From assembly GCA_947044365.1 (NCBI GenBank), contig OX345641.1, positions 1,471,960-1,535,959 on the forward strand: a stretch of 64,000 nucleotides of DNA, given 5' to 3'. Below are positions 28,401 through 39,175 of this stretch, piece after piece. The translations under genes and the position numbers were made by a program. This DNA is from Petrosia ficiformis. Its lineage: Eukaryota > Porifera > Demospongiae > Haplosclerida > Petrosiidae. Within the stretch, counting starts at the first letter, position 1. The number at the start of each line of letters is the position of its first letter. The notes beneath the pieces are model-generated. The model saw only the letters and a program-made list of their open reading frames with translations, was not told where the DNA came from and made no database searches.

Positions 28401-28744
28401 TAGTAGTCCTGAAGGTATGTTGAATACTGAAATGATGCAATATTGATGATATTTGTTACATTACAGGTTTATTTGCTCCTGTATCAGCTGGTATAACATT
28501 AGCTATCAGTGTTCCTGTGTCATCCATTATATCATCTCTTCTTACTCTTCTTGTTGTTTATTTGTGTTATGAGAAACGTAAAGGAAACTACTCCATCAGC
28601 ACTACTGGTCCTGTTTATGACACCCCTTCACCTGATAGCCACGGTAATGTTACCAGAACCAGTGAATTTCAAATGAAGGGTAATCAGGCTTATGGTCATG
28701 TGACTAGTGCTCCCAGATCCACTTCAGAATATGAGATAGTTTGA
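24196..28744 (+). CDS. Transmembrane receptor N1-N2-EGF-FN3-like with ITIM-like tail (gene D)
   Basis: Exons 24196-24625 (signal peptide, N1), 24699-24845 (N2), 25532-25717 (E), 27486-27565, 27651-27876, 27938-28309 (FN3-like plus Ser/Thr stem), 28376-28414, 28467-28744 (helix and tail). All splice sites are GT-AG and phases are consistent, giving 585 residues. It matches gene C but has no IgGFc exon: aligning introns shows that sequence equivalent to about 16290-18330 of gene C is missing at about 26525. The cytoplasmic tail has EKRKGN, VYDTP, QAYGHV and the terminal SEYEIV (ITIM pattern; the last three residues also fit a class III PDZ ligand, acidic-x-hydrophobic). This is the cleanest intact receptor of the array, and gene C and psi1/psi2 can be read against it. 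Confidence 0.85.
24961..25378. repeat. TA-inserting MITE, N2-E intron of gene D
   Basis: CACTTCAAAAATAAAATTG at the left, TTTATTATTGCAGTG at the right, TA on both sides. Same intron position as in genes B, C and E. Confidence 0.8.
25381..25505 (+). repeat. (TATC)n microsatellite before exon E of gene D
   Basis: TATC repeat between the MITE right end and the exon E acceptor at 25531. Confidence 0.95.
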
Positions 28745-30119
28745 TTCATAAATGTGTAATGTTCATTTCTTTCTTTTCAACTCTTATAATAATTATTTAA
28801 GAATCGAAGAAAAAGAAATAACTATAATAGTTTGATCAGTCTCAGACATGAGAATTTGGAATAGAAAATTGATGTGCAGTTACACTTCTTCAAAACCCAG
28901 TATTCAGAAAGGCAGAGACACTATGAAATGAATTATTCCCAGACTACCATAACGTCTAATCCCAAAATGTCTAATCTAAGCATGTGTGAGTGCTAATTGA
29001 TCAATAGAGAAGTCAAACTATAAAATATGGTTCCCACAATTGTTCCAAGAAAATAATGTTTTTTCCATGTAAATACCTGTTCCGTGTAAATATCAGGGAG
29101 TTGTTCATTATACTGAATTTTGATGAGTTCTTAAAAATGTGGGGGGCTTCAGCCCCCCCAAACCCCCCTGTTCCTACCCCCATGCAGATCGTCAATAAAT
29201 CACTTAGAACACACTTGACAGTGCATTGTGTGTTTCAATGTAGCGCTTGAGGGGTCAATAAAGGTCTCGTTTACATAGCGCACTCGCCTTCGGCTCGTGC
29301 ATTATGTAAACTCAACCTTTATTGACCCCTCCTCATGCTACATTAAAACACATAATCACTGCAAAGTGTGTTATAACTATTACGTAAATTTACAACCACA
29401 TGTTAAATTATTATAAATTTTGATCTTTTTCTGTAGCGTTAGCAGAAACTTTCAGTAGTTTGGAATTTGTTCCTGATTTAGAGGTAAACGATACTTTAGA
29501 ATCATTAAAATTGAAATATGGATTGTGAATAATTAGTAATAAAATTTTATTGATAATAATAATTAATTGATAATCTATTTATTACTGAGAGAAGAAAATG
29601 AATATTTAATCAGCAAGTATCAAAATTAGTTAAGCCGACTTAAAAATAGAGTTTACTTATCTTCATAAACAATAATAATAATTATTATAAAACACCACAA
29701 TTTAAAATACCACATCTGTGATATGATCAGAACTTCATTCATTAATTACCCCATATTCTGTGCTCCTATCAGTATGGTGATCATTTTGTGTGTCTGCATG
29801 CATGCATGTCTGTTTATTAGCAAACTTTCTGGAATGAAACTAAAGTAAGGTTAATACATGATTATACTGTAACTCAAAAATGAAGCAACAAATTGAAATT
29901 TGACTTAGCTACATGTCTCACAAAAAAGAGCAGAAGAATAATTATTAAAACAGTGAAGGTAAAAAAAATCGTTCATCATTTTAAGTTATAAACATTTTTC
30001 TGAGGTCACGGGAAACGTAACTGACCATTCAGTATTTTTAAACTCACAATCAAGATTACATGATTTCTTTATAATTAATATGTGCATACATATGATGGAT
30101 ATAGATTACAAGTTGACTA
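28745..30119. other. Spacer after gene D
   Basis: No gene recognised apart from the fold-back element listed separately. A short C/G-rich patch at 29140-29185 (GGGGGGCTTCAGCCCCCCCA) resembles the ends of other sponge-type repeats. The block with GGGAAACGTAACTGA near 30010 is the conserved upstream sequence of the C-type genes. Confidence 0.5.
29208..29372. repeat. Fold-back element
   Basis: Arms starting AACACACTTGACAGTG and ending CACTGCAAAGTGTGTT are imperfectly complementary over about 75 bp, with the core GGGGTCAATAAAGG / CCTTTATTGACCCC perfectly paired and a short loop around 29288-29300. It is a small MITE with no coding content. Confidence 0.75.
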
Positions 30120-30430
30120 TTTGGCCTAGCCCCACCTCTTTGTATCACTACAATGTACAATTCTTGAACCACAGACATGTGTTGTGGGCGTCTACAGGAA
30201 TGTGCTGCAGAGGCTAACTTCAATTGAGTGCTGCATAGTCTCGCGAGACAGACTCCTCCCCTTTTTGAGATCGTACGGCGTACGATCTCAAAAAGGGGAG
30301 GAGTCTGGATTGCGAGACTAAGTTAGAGGAGATATCAAGAGCAATATATTATATAATACTGTTGGTGAGTCTGTTGTGTTATGATATATACATACATATT
30401 ATTATTATTATTATTGATGTGTTTTTAGGT
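30120..30430 (+). promoter_or_regulatory. Conserved upstream block and 5' UTR of gene E
   Basis: It contains CTAGCCCCACCTCTTTGTAT, ACCACAGACATGTGTTGTGG and the AGTTAGAGGAGATATCAAGA block; a 5' UTR intron runs from 30365 (GTGAGT) to 30428. It is interrupted by the palindrome at 30236-30320. Confidence 0.6.
30236..30320. mobile_element. 85-bp near-perfect palindrome in gene E promoter
   Basis: TAGTCTCGCGAGACAGACTC at the left is mirrored by GAGTCTGGATTGCGAGACTA at the right, with GAGATCGTACG / CGTACGATCTC pairing at the centre. It is absent from gene D at the same position. Probably a tiny MITE; no clear target duplication. Confidence 0.75.
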
Positions 30431-31635
30431 ATGGATGAAAGAATTACACTTACAGTGATTATTTTGTGTGTGCTATTTACTGTTGGTAATGCTCAAGATA
30501 CTGAATGTGATACTTTACCATCAAATAGTACTGTCTGGATTAACCTAGAGACTTTACTTGTTGGTGAAGGAGGAGAAGATCCTAGTATTGATCCTAATCT
30601 CCTTACTGTAATGTACACATGTATGGCTCAGGGTATGACAATGGGCAGTTACAGAGAAGTATCTGTGATTGTCACATATAATAATGTTCCTAATAGTCCA
30701 CAATCAAGACAGTTTGACTTGGAGTGTGTTTCATCAGGAGAGAATCTGGGTTGGCAGAGTATAGGTGGTTCATTTGACTCTGCCCCATCTGGTTTTGAGA
30801 CTTTAGAAACCAGAACAAACTGTTCTCGATGTAGAAGATTTGCTAATAATGATTATGATTGTGTAGGTAAGGGTCTATGTGCACTCTCTCCTCCTAACTA
30901 TAATGTATTAATTTATTTTGTATAGCGTGTCATCCAGATTGTAATACTGGTCTGATGAGATGCACTGGTACCGGTTCTGATGACTGTTGTCCACTATTTG
31001 ATAATGGAATGTGTGCTACTGCTACATCATGTAGTGAAAACAATCATGTAGCTAATGCACAGAATAACTACACATGTTGTAAGTCCTTTCTATTTCACTG
31101 TTCATCTACCTATCAAATGAATGAATCTATTTATCTATCTATCTGTCTACCTTTGTATCTATCTGTCTGTCTGTCTGTCTATCTATCTACATTTCAAAAA
31201 TAAAATTATTAATTTGTTGGTTAGTACAGAAAGGAATAGTGGAAATTATAATTTAATTGGTCATGTTAGGTTGTAATTATAATTTGCAATTTTGATTCCC
31301 TATCCTGTATAACAGATGTACAAAGAAGCAGAAAAATTATTTTAATTAAGTCATTGTAAGTTTCCAAACCTTCTTTGTGTATCTAATATGAGATATTAGG
31401 CATGAATTATAATTGGTACATATTTCTTCCCATATTATAATATAATTAGTACAAATAGCTATGGGGTTAAATGTATGTAACCTGAACAACCAACTAATTG
31501 TTAAATCCTTGCAACTGTACTAACCAATACATTAATTTTGCTATTTTAACAATTTTATTATTGCAGTGTATCTATATATTTATTCACCTATCTATCTATC
31601 TATCTATTTATTTATTTATCCATCTATCTATCTAA

Positions 31636-31689
<54 letters not shown>

Positions 31690-31690
31690 G

Positions 31691-31751
<61 letters not shown>

Positions 31752-31779
31752 CTAGCTATCTATCTATCTATCTAGCTAT

Positions 31780-31832
<53 letters not shown>

Positions 31833-32861
31833 CATCTATCTATCCATCTATCTATCTGTCTATCTATCTATCTATCTATCAATTTATCTATCTATCTATC
31901 TTATTTATTATTTTTTCTATTTCACAGCTTGTGAACTCTCATGTGGTTCTGGTTATGTACTAGATTCAACTAAATGTATGTGTAATCTAACTGATATATG
32001 TGAGGCACAGTCTCCATGTGATAATGGAATTTGCATACTGTTGTCTCAACCTGATGAGTATGTTTGTAACTGTACTGGTACTGGTTTTAATGGACCAAAC
32101 TGTTCTTCCAGTGGTAAGCTTAGGAACTATACATGAGTATGTACATGAATACATGTTTATTAAAGTTCATCAATTTATGTATGCATGTGTACATACACTG
32201 TACTATAATATACATGTATTATGTATTTATGTGTTAATATTCATAATAGAAAGGGTATATGCCAGTATTATATGTTATAATACGTCTACAAATATTGTAT
32301 CTGATTTACAGTAATCGAGCCTGAGGATGAGGTTGCCCTCCTAGAGGCATTATCAACTGACTTGTGTAATGTTGAGTGAGTTGATTTTGTCTGTAGTATC
32401 ATTACTTAGCCACATTACCCAAACTCATTATTTACTTAAAAGTCATTCTTTGGTACAGTGACTATGAAACCACAGGAATAATATAGACATATAAAACCAA
32501 CATGATATTAACTATAATAGTTCTTTTGATACATTCAGTCGTTAACTAAACATTAGTTACACACTAATATAATAATAATTATTATTGTTAGTTCTGAATA
32601 GTTAAAATTATAACTGTAATTATATCTCTTCTACTCAATGCTGTGCTTTCTTCTCCTATATATATAGTTCCTGAAGGATCTGATGTTTGTATGAATGATT
32701 GTAATAGTGAAGGTCAAAGACAAGCTACACAATATGAACTAATGTGTTGTGATACTTCTAATTTGGGAAACTTCATTAAATTCCAGGAAGACAACCGTCG
32801 AATCCATTACATATCATGTCCACTGACTATACCAGACTGGTGTAGCTATTATGAGGAGTGA
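30431..32861 (+). CDS. Short secreted N1-N2-EGF protein (gene E)
   Basis: Exons 30431-30866 (signal peptide MDERITLTVIILCVLFTVGN, N1), 30926-31078 (N2), 31928-32113 (E with EGF), 32668-32861 (six-Cys C-terminal module GSDVCMNDC ... DWCSYYEE, stop TGA). All are GT-AG, phase 1; 322 residues. N2 has two extra residues (CATATSC). There is no transmembrane helix and no IgGFc or FN3-like exon, so the product is probably a soluble form of the shared ectodomain. An alternative small terminal exon could lie at 32312-32379 (open, phase 1, stop TGA), but it has no recognised domain. Downstream sequence is homologous to that after gene B. Confidence 0.8.
31190..31568. repeat. TA-inserting MITE, N2-E intron of gene E
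   Basis: Left CATTTCAAAAATAAAATTATT, right TTTATTATTGCAGTG followed by TA. Same site as in genes B, C and D. Confidence 0.75.
31569..31910 (+). repeat. (TATC)n microsatellite before exon E of gene E
   Basis: About 340 bp of TATC repeats with scattered variants, the longest such tract in the window, ending just before the TTTTTTCTATTTCACAG acceptor at 31927. Confidence 0.95.
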
Positions 32862-34050
32862 TGTCATAATACACTATATATAATTATGTCTCAATTTGTA
32901 GTAGATTGATTAGTATATATGTTTTGCCTTCATTAATATCCTGACTCATATTTTCAATATAATTAGTTTACTATAAGCTACTTGTATTGTTAGTATTGGT
33001 ACAATATAAAATGTCAACACATCAAAATTTGCTGTATTAATCTCAGTATAGTACATTGATACTTCTACATGGCATGGCTTATATTAACTTCCTGCAAAGG
33101 GCAAATTTACATGTACAGTTTGTCCCTTTCAGTATGCAGTCCAATATATGTAATTATGTAATTATGCTTACCATTATAATGATAATATTCTTGTATTCCT
33201 ATATCAGGAATGTATTTGTATTTGTATTGCAAATCTAAATGTAAACATAATTTTATTACTATAGTACATATGGCCATCAGTCCTCTAATATCAAATATGG
33301 ACGTGCCAACTTAGTATGTGATATGTGGAGACAAGTTAAACCAAATTTGAACCTCAAAGTACCCATTATTGGCGAAGTTTTATTGGTCTCAGTAGACCTG
33401 TAATTTATTTAGTAAGTTAACATTATTTCTAATAATAATAATAAATTGATTTTATTTCTGAATAGAAAAATGATTAACTTGAATGTGTATCAAAATGGCA
33501 GTTTCTATACATGTAAATATAATTCATTATAATTACTATAAATAGTAACAAACCACAACCCACCCATTATTTATAGTAACAAAACAACATGTCATACTGT
33601 ATTTAGAAATTTACAGAAATGTATTTATGATGAGTTCCAGTGCCCTCTATACTAGAGCTCACTATATACATTTATGTTTATCACATATCATATGTACTGA
33701 CACCTGTATACATTATACACTCCTGTACAGATATAGGTATAGCAAAATGTTGTGTGGGCATAGTTCCTACACTATGCATAAAGTATAAAATGTTGTAGTA
33801 ACTGCATTACCAAAGTATTATTAGTGGTGAGGTAGATGTGTAACATTACTAATATTAGAATATTATGCTATATTTGAATAAATATAATTATTATAGTTAT
33901 ATATGTACGTTGATATGTTTGTGATGCTACCACAATACAAACAATAATTATCATTGTTTTAATTTCACAGTTACTGCACATATAATCATAATTATACACA
34001 TTCAAGTCAGTGCCAACTGTTTGTCTACTTAATATTCTAACTCATTTCAG
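32862..34050. other. Spacer between gene E and psi2
   Basis: No gene. It is homologous to the spacer after gene B (6789-8790) but lacks the roughly 860-bp insertion found there. Confidence 0.6.
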
Positions 34051-34967
34051 AAGTGAAAAACAGTGTGTATGAGATGATAATGGCCATTAAGAATATTATC
34101 AGTGTGTTAGTAATACTGTTTCTCTACGAAGTGATAACTACAAATGCTCAAGAATGTGGTACTTTACCATCAGACAGTACAATTGAGAGTAACCTGCAGA
34201 GTTTACTTGTTAGTGAAGCAGGAGAACCTCCTGATATTGATCCTAATCTACTCACTGTAATGTACACATGTATGGGCTCAGGGTATGACAATGTCCTATG
34301 AATAAATATCATTAGTGTATTATCAGAGGATATTTCTGCTGATACTTGTGATTATAATGTACCAGTTAGTGAGGATAGTATATACACTGTTGAGATGTCA
34401 GTTAATAATATAATTGGGAGTAGTGAGAAGAGAGCTTCTGATCCTTTTAGTAAGTTTACAATAATTGCAAATATCATGTTGTAATAATTATGTTAAAGGC
34501 GTAACTAACTCATCAGCTACTATACATTATACTACAGCAGATTGTGTTGTTGATGAACTTGAATTACGTATAACTGGTTGTTCTATCATTGATCCTTCAT
34601 CACCTGTGTTATATAAGAATGCTACAGGTGGGAATTTCAGTTTATCAGAATTACAACCAAATGATGTTCTGACATACACTTTACAAGTTATTACTGAAGT
34701 TATGGGTTCTACTGTTACTATTGGTAGGATTTGTGATATAGTTTGTTGATCAAAGTATTGATTCAATTGGAACTCTAACATACATTGAACAAGCAAGGCT
34801 ATTTATACAAAAACTAACAATACACAAAAGAATAAGAGGGTAAGAGCATAGAGAACAATAACACAATGATAAGGACTAAAAGGTACAAAAATAAGGACAT
34901 ATATCAATCTACACTTATCAAAATCTATTAACACATAGTAATAATAAATGAAATTAAAAGTCAAACT

Positions 34968-35185
34968 GCCAAGTTGATTGGCAGCTTTGGGTCATAATAT
35001 TTCTTCAACACTGCTGTAATCTCGTCCAGTGTCTTTGTGCTGGGAGTTTCAGGTGCAAGCAGGTCACTCAATCGGACATAAGTGGATGAGCCAATTGCAC
35101 TCAGGAGAATGGGAACTTGTTTGACATCTGCAACAGAGTTTGCTGTGAAGTACAGTTGAACACGTTCCAGGTAGGTTTTGATCGA
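34968..35185 (-). pseudogene. gag-like fragment in copy 2
   Basis: The minus strand shows YLERVQLYFTANSV, LLSAIGSSTYVRLSDLLAPE and AVLKKYYDPK, the same capsid-type segment as in copy 1, ended by the LTR on one side and the hairpin apex on the other. Confidence 0.7.
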
Positions 35186-35360
35186 CTTGTTCAACTGTAC
35201 TTCACAGCAAACTCTGTTGCAGATGTCAAACAAGCTCTCATTCTCCTGAGTGCAATTGTTTCGGGGTGAAATTCATTGAGAGTTTCGAAATTTGAAGTAG
35301 CCATAGCTAAGGAGATAGTACACAATACTATCAACTTTACACTTCGATGTGCAAACGATC

Positions 35361-36213
35361 ATGGATGAAGTAATATCGCCAACCGTTTTCAATGAACCTG
35401 AGTACGAGAGTTCAGCTACTCCACGACACCTCAGTACTATTCCAAACAGTAGCATTAACCTAACATTAGAAAATGAAGATCTTTGGAGAAAGTTCTACAA
35501 TGTTAATACTGAAATGATAATCACTAAACCAGGAAGACATATGTTTCCCTTCTTTTCTGTTTCTGTATCTGGTCTTGCAGATAAACAGAAATATATCATG
35601 AAGATGATTTGCAACGTGTGATGACCGTTATAGATACATTGATTCTGTAGGGATTGACTGTGGCAGAGCAGACGATCATATTAAGAAACTCCTTTCATAT
35701 ACTCATAAAGATTCTCCAGCATCAGGAAGATATTGGATGTCGAATAAAGTATGTTTTAAATATGTGAAATTGACAAACAACCGAAAACCTCCAAAAGGTC
35801 AAATCACTCTTAATTCAATGCATAAGTATACATACCTTGTGTTGTGGTCCTAAAGTACAAGTCTAAAAAGAAACCTGAAATTGTCCATGTACAAAATTTT
35901 CCTATGGCTTCTTTCTTTGCTGTTACTGAGTATCAAAATGATCAAGTAACACAACTTAAAATTGACAACAACCCATTTGCTAAGGCTTTTCGAGATTGTC
36001 CATCAGATCTAGAAGGAACTATGCAAAATAGTGGAACCTCAACCGCAAGTTCTCCTCATTGCTTTCTTCCTCCCCCCCCTCCTGAGTGTATGTCCTCCAG
36101 TATCACTAACAAATGCACATTCTGAGAACTCAGGTTTACCTTATGGATGGGAGTTAGTTAACTCGATACAGGATGGCACATACTATGTCAATCATAATAA
36201 CTGGACAAAGTGA
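35361..36213 (+). pseudogene. Intronless T-box transcription factor copy, broken (copy 2)
   Basis: ATG 35361 ([10 protein letters not shown]). T-box motifs are [79 protein letters not shown] and [10 protein letters not shown]. It shares the one-base frameshift after KMICN with copy 1 but has TGT where copy 1 has a TGA stop in the following frame. It has its own 2-base insertion after LNSMHKY. It ends with a Pro-rich linker and WW-like LPYGWELVNS ... GTYYVNHNN, stop at 36211-36213. The parent gene is presumably elsewhere in the genome and would show the intact reading frame. Confidence 0.85.
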
Positions 36214-37369
36214 AGATAAAAGTATCCCTATGACTGCTTTGTGGTGTCCAGCATTCAGTAATCATGGCTAACTTTATGATGCCTGAAACACATAAGCCTA
36301 TTATAGTTATTATTTTGATTATCTACTCTGTTTACCTTTTAGAGAACCTTGTAGAACTTGAAGAATATATTTCCAACTCATTATCAACATCCAATCCTCG
36401 TCGCCAAATGTGATATAGTTTGTGGATCAAAGTATTGATTCAGTTCGAACTCTAACATACATTGAACAAGCAAGGCTATTTATACAAAAACTAACAATAC
36501 ACAAAAGAATAAGAGGGTAAGATTATAGAGAACAATAACACAATGATAAGGACTAAAAGGTACCAAAATAAGGACATATATCAATTAACACTTATCAAAA
36601 TCTATTAACACATAAACCCACAAAGTAATACTAAATGAAATTAAAAGTCAAACTTCCTTTAGAAGTTTAGAGTTCAATTACAGGATTTATACTGGTGTTG
36701 GTGTGCAGACTGTCCCATTTAAGAGAAACTCTGAAATTATTTTATTTATGTAATGTAGCCTTTATTTCCTATGTGTTAAATACTTAATTTTCTTTTCACC
36801 CTCATAGCCTCATTTTTGTTCATGTTATACTTACTTTTGTTCTGTTACTGGCCCCAGAGGCCCTCATCACATGTATGCTAAAGTTTTGTGTGTTATAGTC
36901 TGTCATGTTCATGTTGTATGAAAATTGAGTCAAGAACTTCCTTACTCCATTCATTGTTAAGTTGCATGCAGTTTGGGTTTAGTCATACCCAGCCTATAGA
37001 CACTTCTACTAGTGCATAGATTTCAAGAAAGGACGCAACAACTGGTATATATATAATTTATAACTAGCAGAATTTCTGCAGGTGTTTGCTAGTAGGTACT
37101 GTATTCAGATCGAGAACATAAAATTTCATATTCCACTTTCATCTTTTATTAGTGAATATTGTAGCATCAACCTGTTCTCCATGTGAAGTTCTGAAGGTAT
37201 GTGTAATACTGAAACATTGCAATATTGATGATAATCGTTACATTACAGGTTTATTTGCTCCTGTATCAGCTGGTATAACATTAGCTATCAGTGTTCATGT
37301 GTCATCTATTATATCATCTCTTCTTACTCTTCTTGTTGTTTATTTGTGTTATAGAAAACGTAAAGGAAA

Positions 37370-37705
37370 CTACCGTAATAATCTTCAATCTCTCTTCTCA
37401 GGCTTTGCTCAGCTTATCTTCCTCTGTCTCTCTCGATTACGACAAGCTCCATCAGTCTCTCTTCTCTTACGTAATCTCACCTCTCTCTCCGCTTTAGTTT
37501 CTCCAGGTCGTTTGGCTCTGTCCAATTCCATAACGAACAATGCAAGCACATGGATTTTATTGATAAAAATTAAAAGGTATTTACGGAATACGAGAATTAA
37601 AAGTGTTTACGGAATACGTACGAATACAAACAAACAAATATATATACAATGCAAACTTACTTTTCAGCTACCTCAGTAGTGTGGGGCTCGCTCAGGCTCG
37701 CCCCA
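37370..37705. other. Unrelated sequence replacing the psi2 tail
   Basis: Immediately after KGNY of the transmembrane exon the sequence becomes pyrimidine-rich (CTCTCTTCTC repeats), then contains a direct repeat with TTTACGGAATACG (37580-37620). It rejoins the conserved upstream block at ATATTTTTCTGAGGTCATGG near 37706. The origin is not recognised; a truncated mobile element is likely. Confidence 0.5.
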
Positions 37706-38088
37706 ATAAATATTTTTCTGAGGTCATGGGAAACGTAACTGACCATTTAGTGTTTTTAAACTCACGATCAAGATTACATGATTTCTTTATAATTATTATG
37801 TGCATACATATGATGGATATAGATTAGAAGTATAACATTGTACTATCTATAGAACAAATAACATTGTAAGTTGTGATCGTACATAGGATAGTAGCATAAT
37901 ACAATATGTTATTATAATTATAACATAACAATATACATAATTACTATGTTATGTATATGGTTATGTTTTTATAATAACACTTTGAAGTTGCTTCCACGCG
38001 CATTTGGCCTAGCCCCACCTTTTTGTATCAACTACATGCAATTCCTGACATGTGTTGTGGGCATTAATAGCCTAGTCTATAGGAATGT

Positions 38089-38405
38089 ACAGAAGCCGAG
38101 AGCGACATGCATGTTCATGTTCACGTTCATGTTCGAGCACGTTGCATCATGCACTAGCGACATATATATATAAATGAAGCGTGACAAACTAGGGGGGTCT
38201 TTGGGGGTCTGGGGGGCGGAGTCCCCCTCAGTTTAGGCCCTGGAATTGTTAGGGTTATCATCCATGTTGTTTGAGGGTGGTTTAACTTGTGGGTGCAGTT
38301 ACGCCCACGCCTTATTTTTACAGCCACGCATATGTCGCTAGTGCATGACGCAACGTGCTTGAACATGAACGGGAACATGAACATGCATGTCGCACTCGGC
38401 TTCCG
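38089..38405. mobile_element. Mutator-like MITE upstream of gene F
   Basis: Long inverted ends: AGAAGCCGAGAGCGACATGC... at the left and ...GCATGTCGCACTCGGCTTCC at the right, about 75 bp per arm. It is flanked by a 9-bp duplication TAGGAATGT (38080-38088 and 38406-38414). The length of the arms and 9-bp duplication suggest a Mutator-like origin. Genes D and E have one uninterrupted CAGGAATGTGCTGC at this point. Confidence 0.8.
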
Positions 38406-38428
38406 TAGGAATGTGCTACTGTGAATGC

Positions 38429-39048
38429 AGAGCGGATTTAGGGGGGGGGGGGGGGTGGGGGGGGGGGGTGGTTGTGGGGTTGCAACCCCCCAAAACATTT
38501 AAACTTTGAAATAAATTTTAATTTCTACACGTGGTTAATGAATACAATTATAAAACCACACAACCAGCCAGTGCCTAAATTTTGAAACATTTATCACTGC
38601 CCACTCCCATATTCCGCTCCACATCATTACATTTTAGAAAGTTATAAAAAATGAAAAATCTCTGGCTCGTCACATGTTGGTGTTCAGCAGAACATTTAAT
38701 TAAATTATTAATTAGTAATAATTGTAATACATAATTATTAATTAATTTTGTGACACTAAAAAAATGGACACAATACAAGTCATAATAACAATTATTTTTA
38801 TTTACTGCTTTTATCACTGCCCAATTTTGGTTTATCACTACCCAAATGGGCAGTGATAACCCCATATTTTAGGCCCTGCAACCACCTGATCATGCACAAT
38901 AGCAGAAAGAGACCTTCCATGTTAATTAATTGTTAATTAATTGTTAATTAATTAAGCCACGCCTCTATGAAAATTAATTATTTAAAATTTTTGCGCGGCG
39001 AGCTTTGCCCTCCAAGATCAACCTCACCAAACCTGTATCCGCCCCTGG
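38429..39048. mobile_element. Second insertion upstream of gene F, with G-rich end
   Basis: Between GTGAATGCAGAGC and GGAATGTGCTGCAG lies about 620 bp not found upstream of genes D and E. It starts GCGGATTTAGGGGG with a run of about 30 Gs (38441-38480) and ends CCTGTATCCGCCCCTGG, giving GC-rich complementary ends. The interior is AT-rich and has no coding region. Probably a MITE; the G run may fold as a quadruplex. Confidence 0.6.
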
Positions 39049-39175
39049 AATGTGCTGCAGAGTGATATAGAGAATTAGAGATATCAAGAGCGATATATTA
39101 TATAATACTGTTGGTGAGTCTGTTGTGTTGTGATATATACATACATATTATTATTATTATTGATGTGTTTTAGGT
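39049..39175 (+). promoter_or_regulatory. 5' UTR exon and intron of gene F
   Basis: A TTAGAGATATCAAGAGCGAT block, donor GTGAGT at 39114 and acceptor TTTTAG ending 39173, as in genes C, D and E. The more distal conserved block (CTAGCCCCACC near 38010) is separated from it by about 1 kb of inserted elements. Confidence 0.6.

Larger units (their letters stand above)
34732..36682. mobile_element. LTR retroelement carrying a T-box gene (copy 2)
   Basis: The same insertion as copy 1: direct repeats 34732-34967 and 36409-36654, same exon position, with an intact 5-bp target duplication GGATT on both sides (ending 34731 and 36683-36687). The element starts TGTGATATAG and ends ATTACA. It contains the minus-strand gag fragment (34968-35185), the gag hairpin (about 35092-35258) and a T-box copy without the 260-bp internal duplication of copy 1. 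Confidence 0.85.
34080..37382 (+). pseudogene. Broken transmembrane receptor with LTR insertion (psi2)
   Basis: A paralogue of psi1. The ATG at 34080 opens an intact signal peptide and more of N1 than psi1 (no 44-nt deletion), but an extra G near 34275 shifts the frame. N1 is then joined to FN3-like sequence at the same ATG-TC point as psi1, with a further deletion in the FN3-like exon. The next FN3-like exon (from about 34495) lacks its 5' part and is interrupted by the LTR element 34732-36682. The transmembrane exon (37250-37369) survives to KRKGNY, where the sequence switches to unrelated DNA; the tyrosine tail is gone. Shared fusion and insertion date these to before the psi1/psi2 duplication; the other lesions are later and independent. 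Confidence 0.85.

Noticed and set aside
29426..29484. Open segment between an AG and a GGTAAAC after gene D
   Set aside because: It is isolated, with no related exon in other members and no partner exons.
32312..32379. Possible alternative last exon of gene E (VIEPEDEVALLEALSTDLCN)
   Set aside because: It is phase-compatible with a stop, but no paralogue has it and no domain is seen. Mentioned only as an alternative.
34732..36682. Two T-box copies as independent retrotransposition events
   Set aside because: Same exon position, same hairpin and same frameshift show a single insertion followed by segmental duplication.
38154..38498. 114-codon minus-strand Pro-rich frame
   Set aside because: It spans a Mutator-like MITE and the G run; the Pro content is the translation of Cs on the minus strand.
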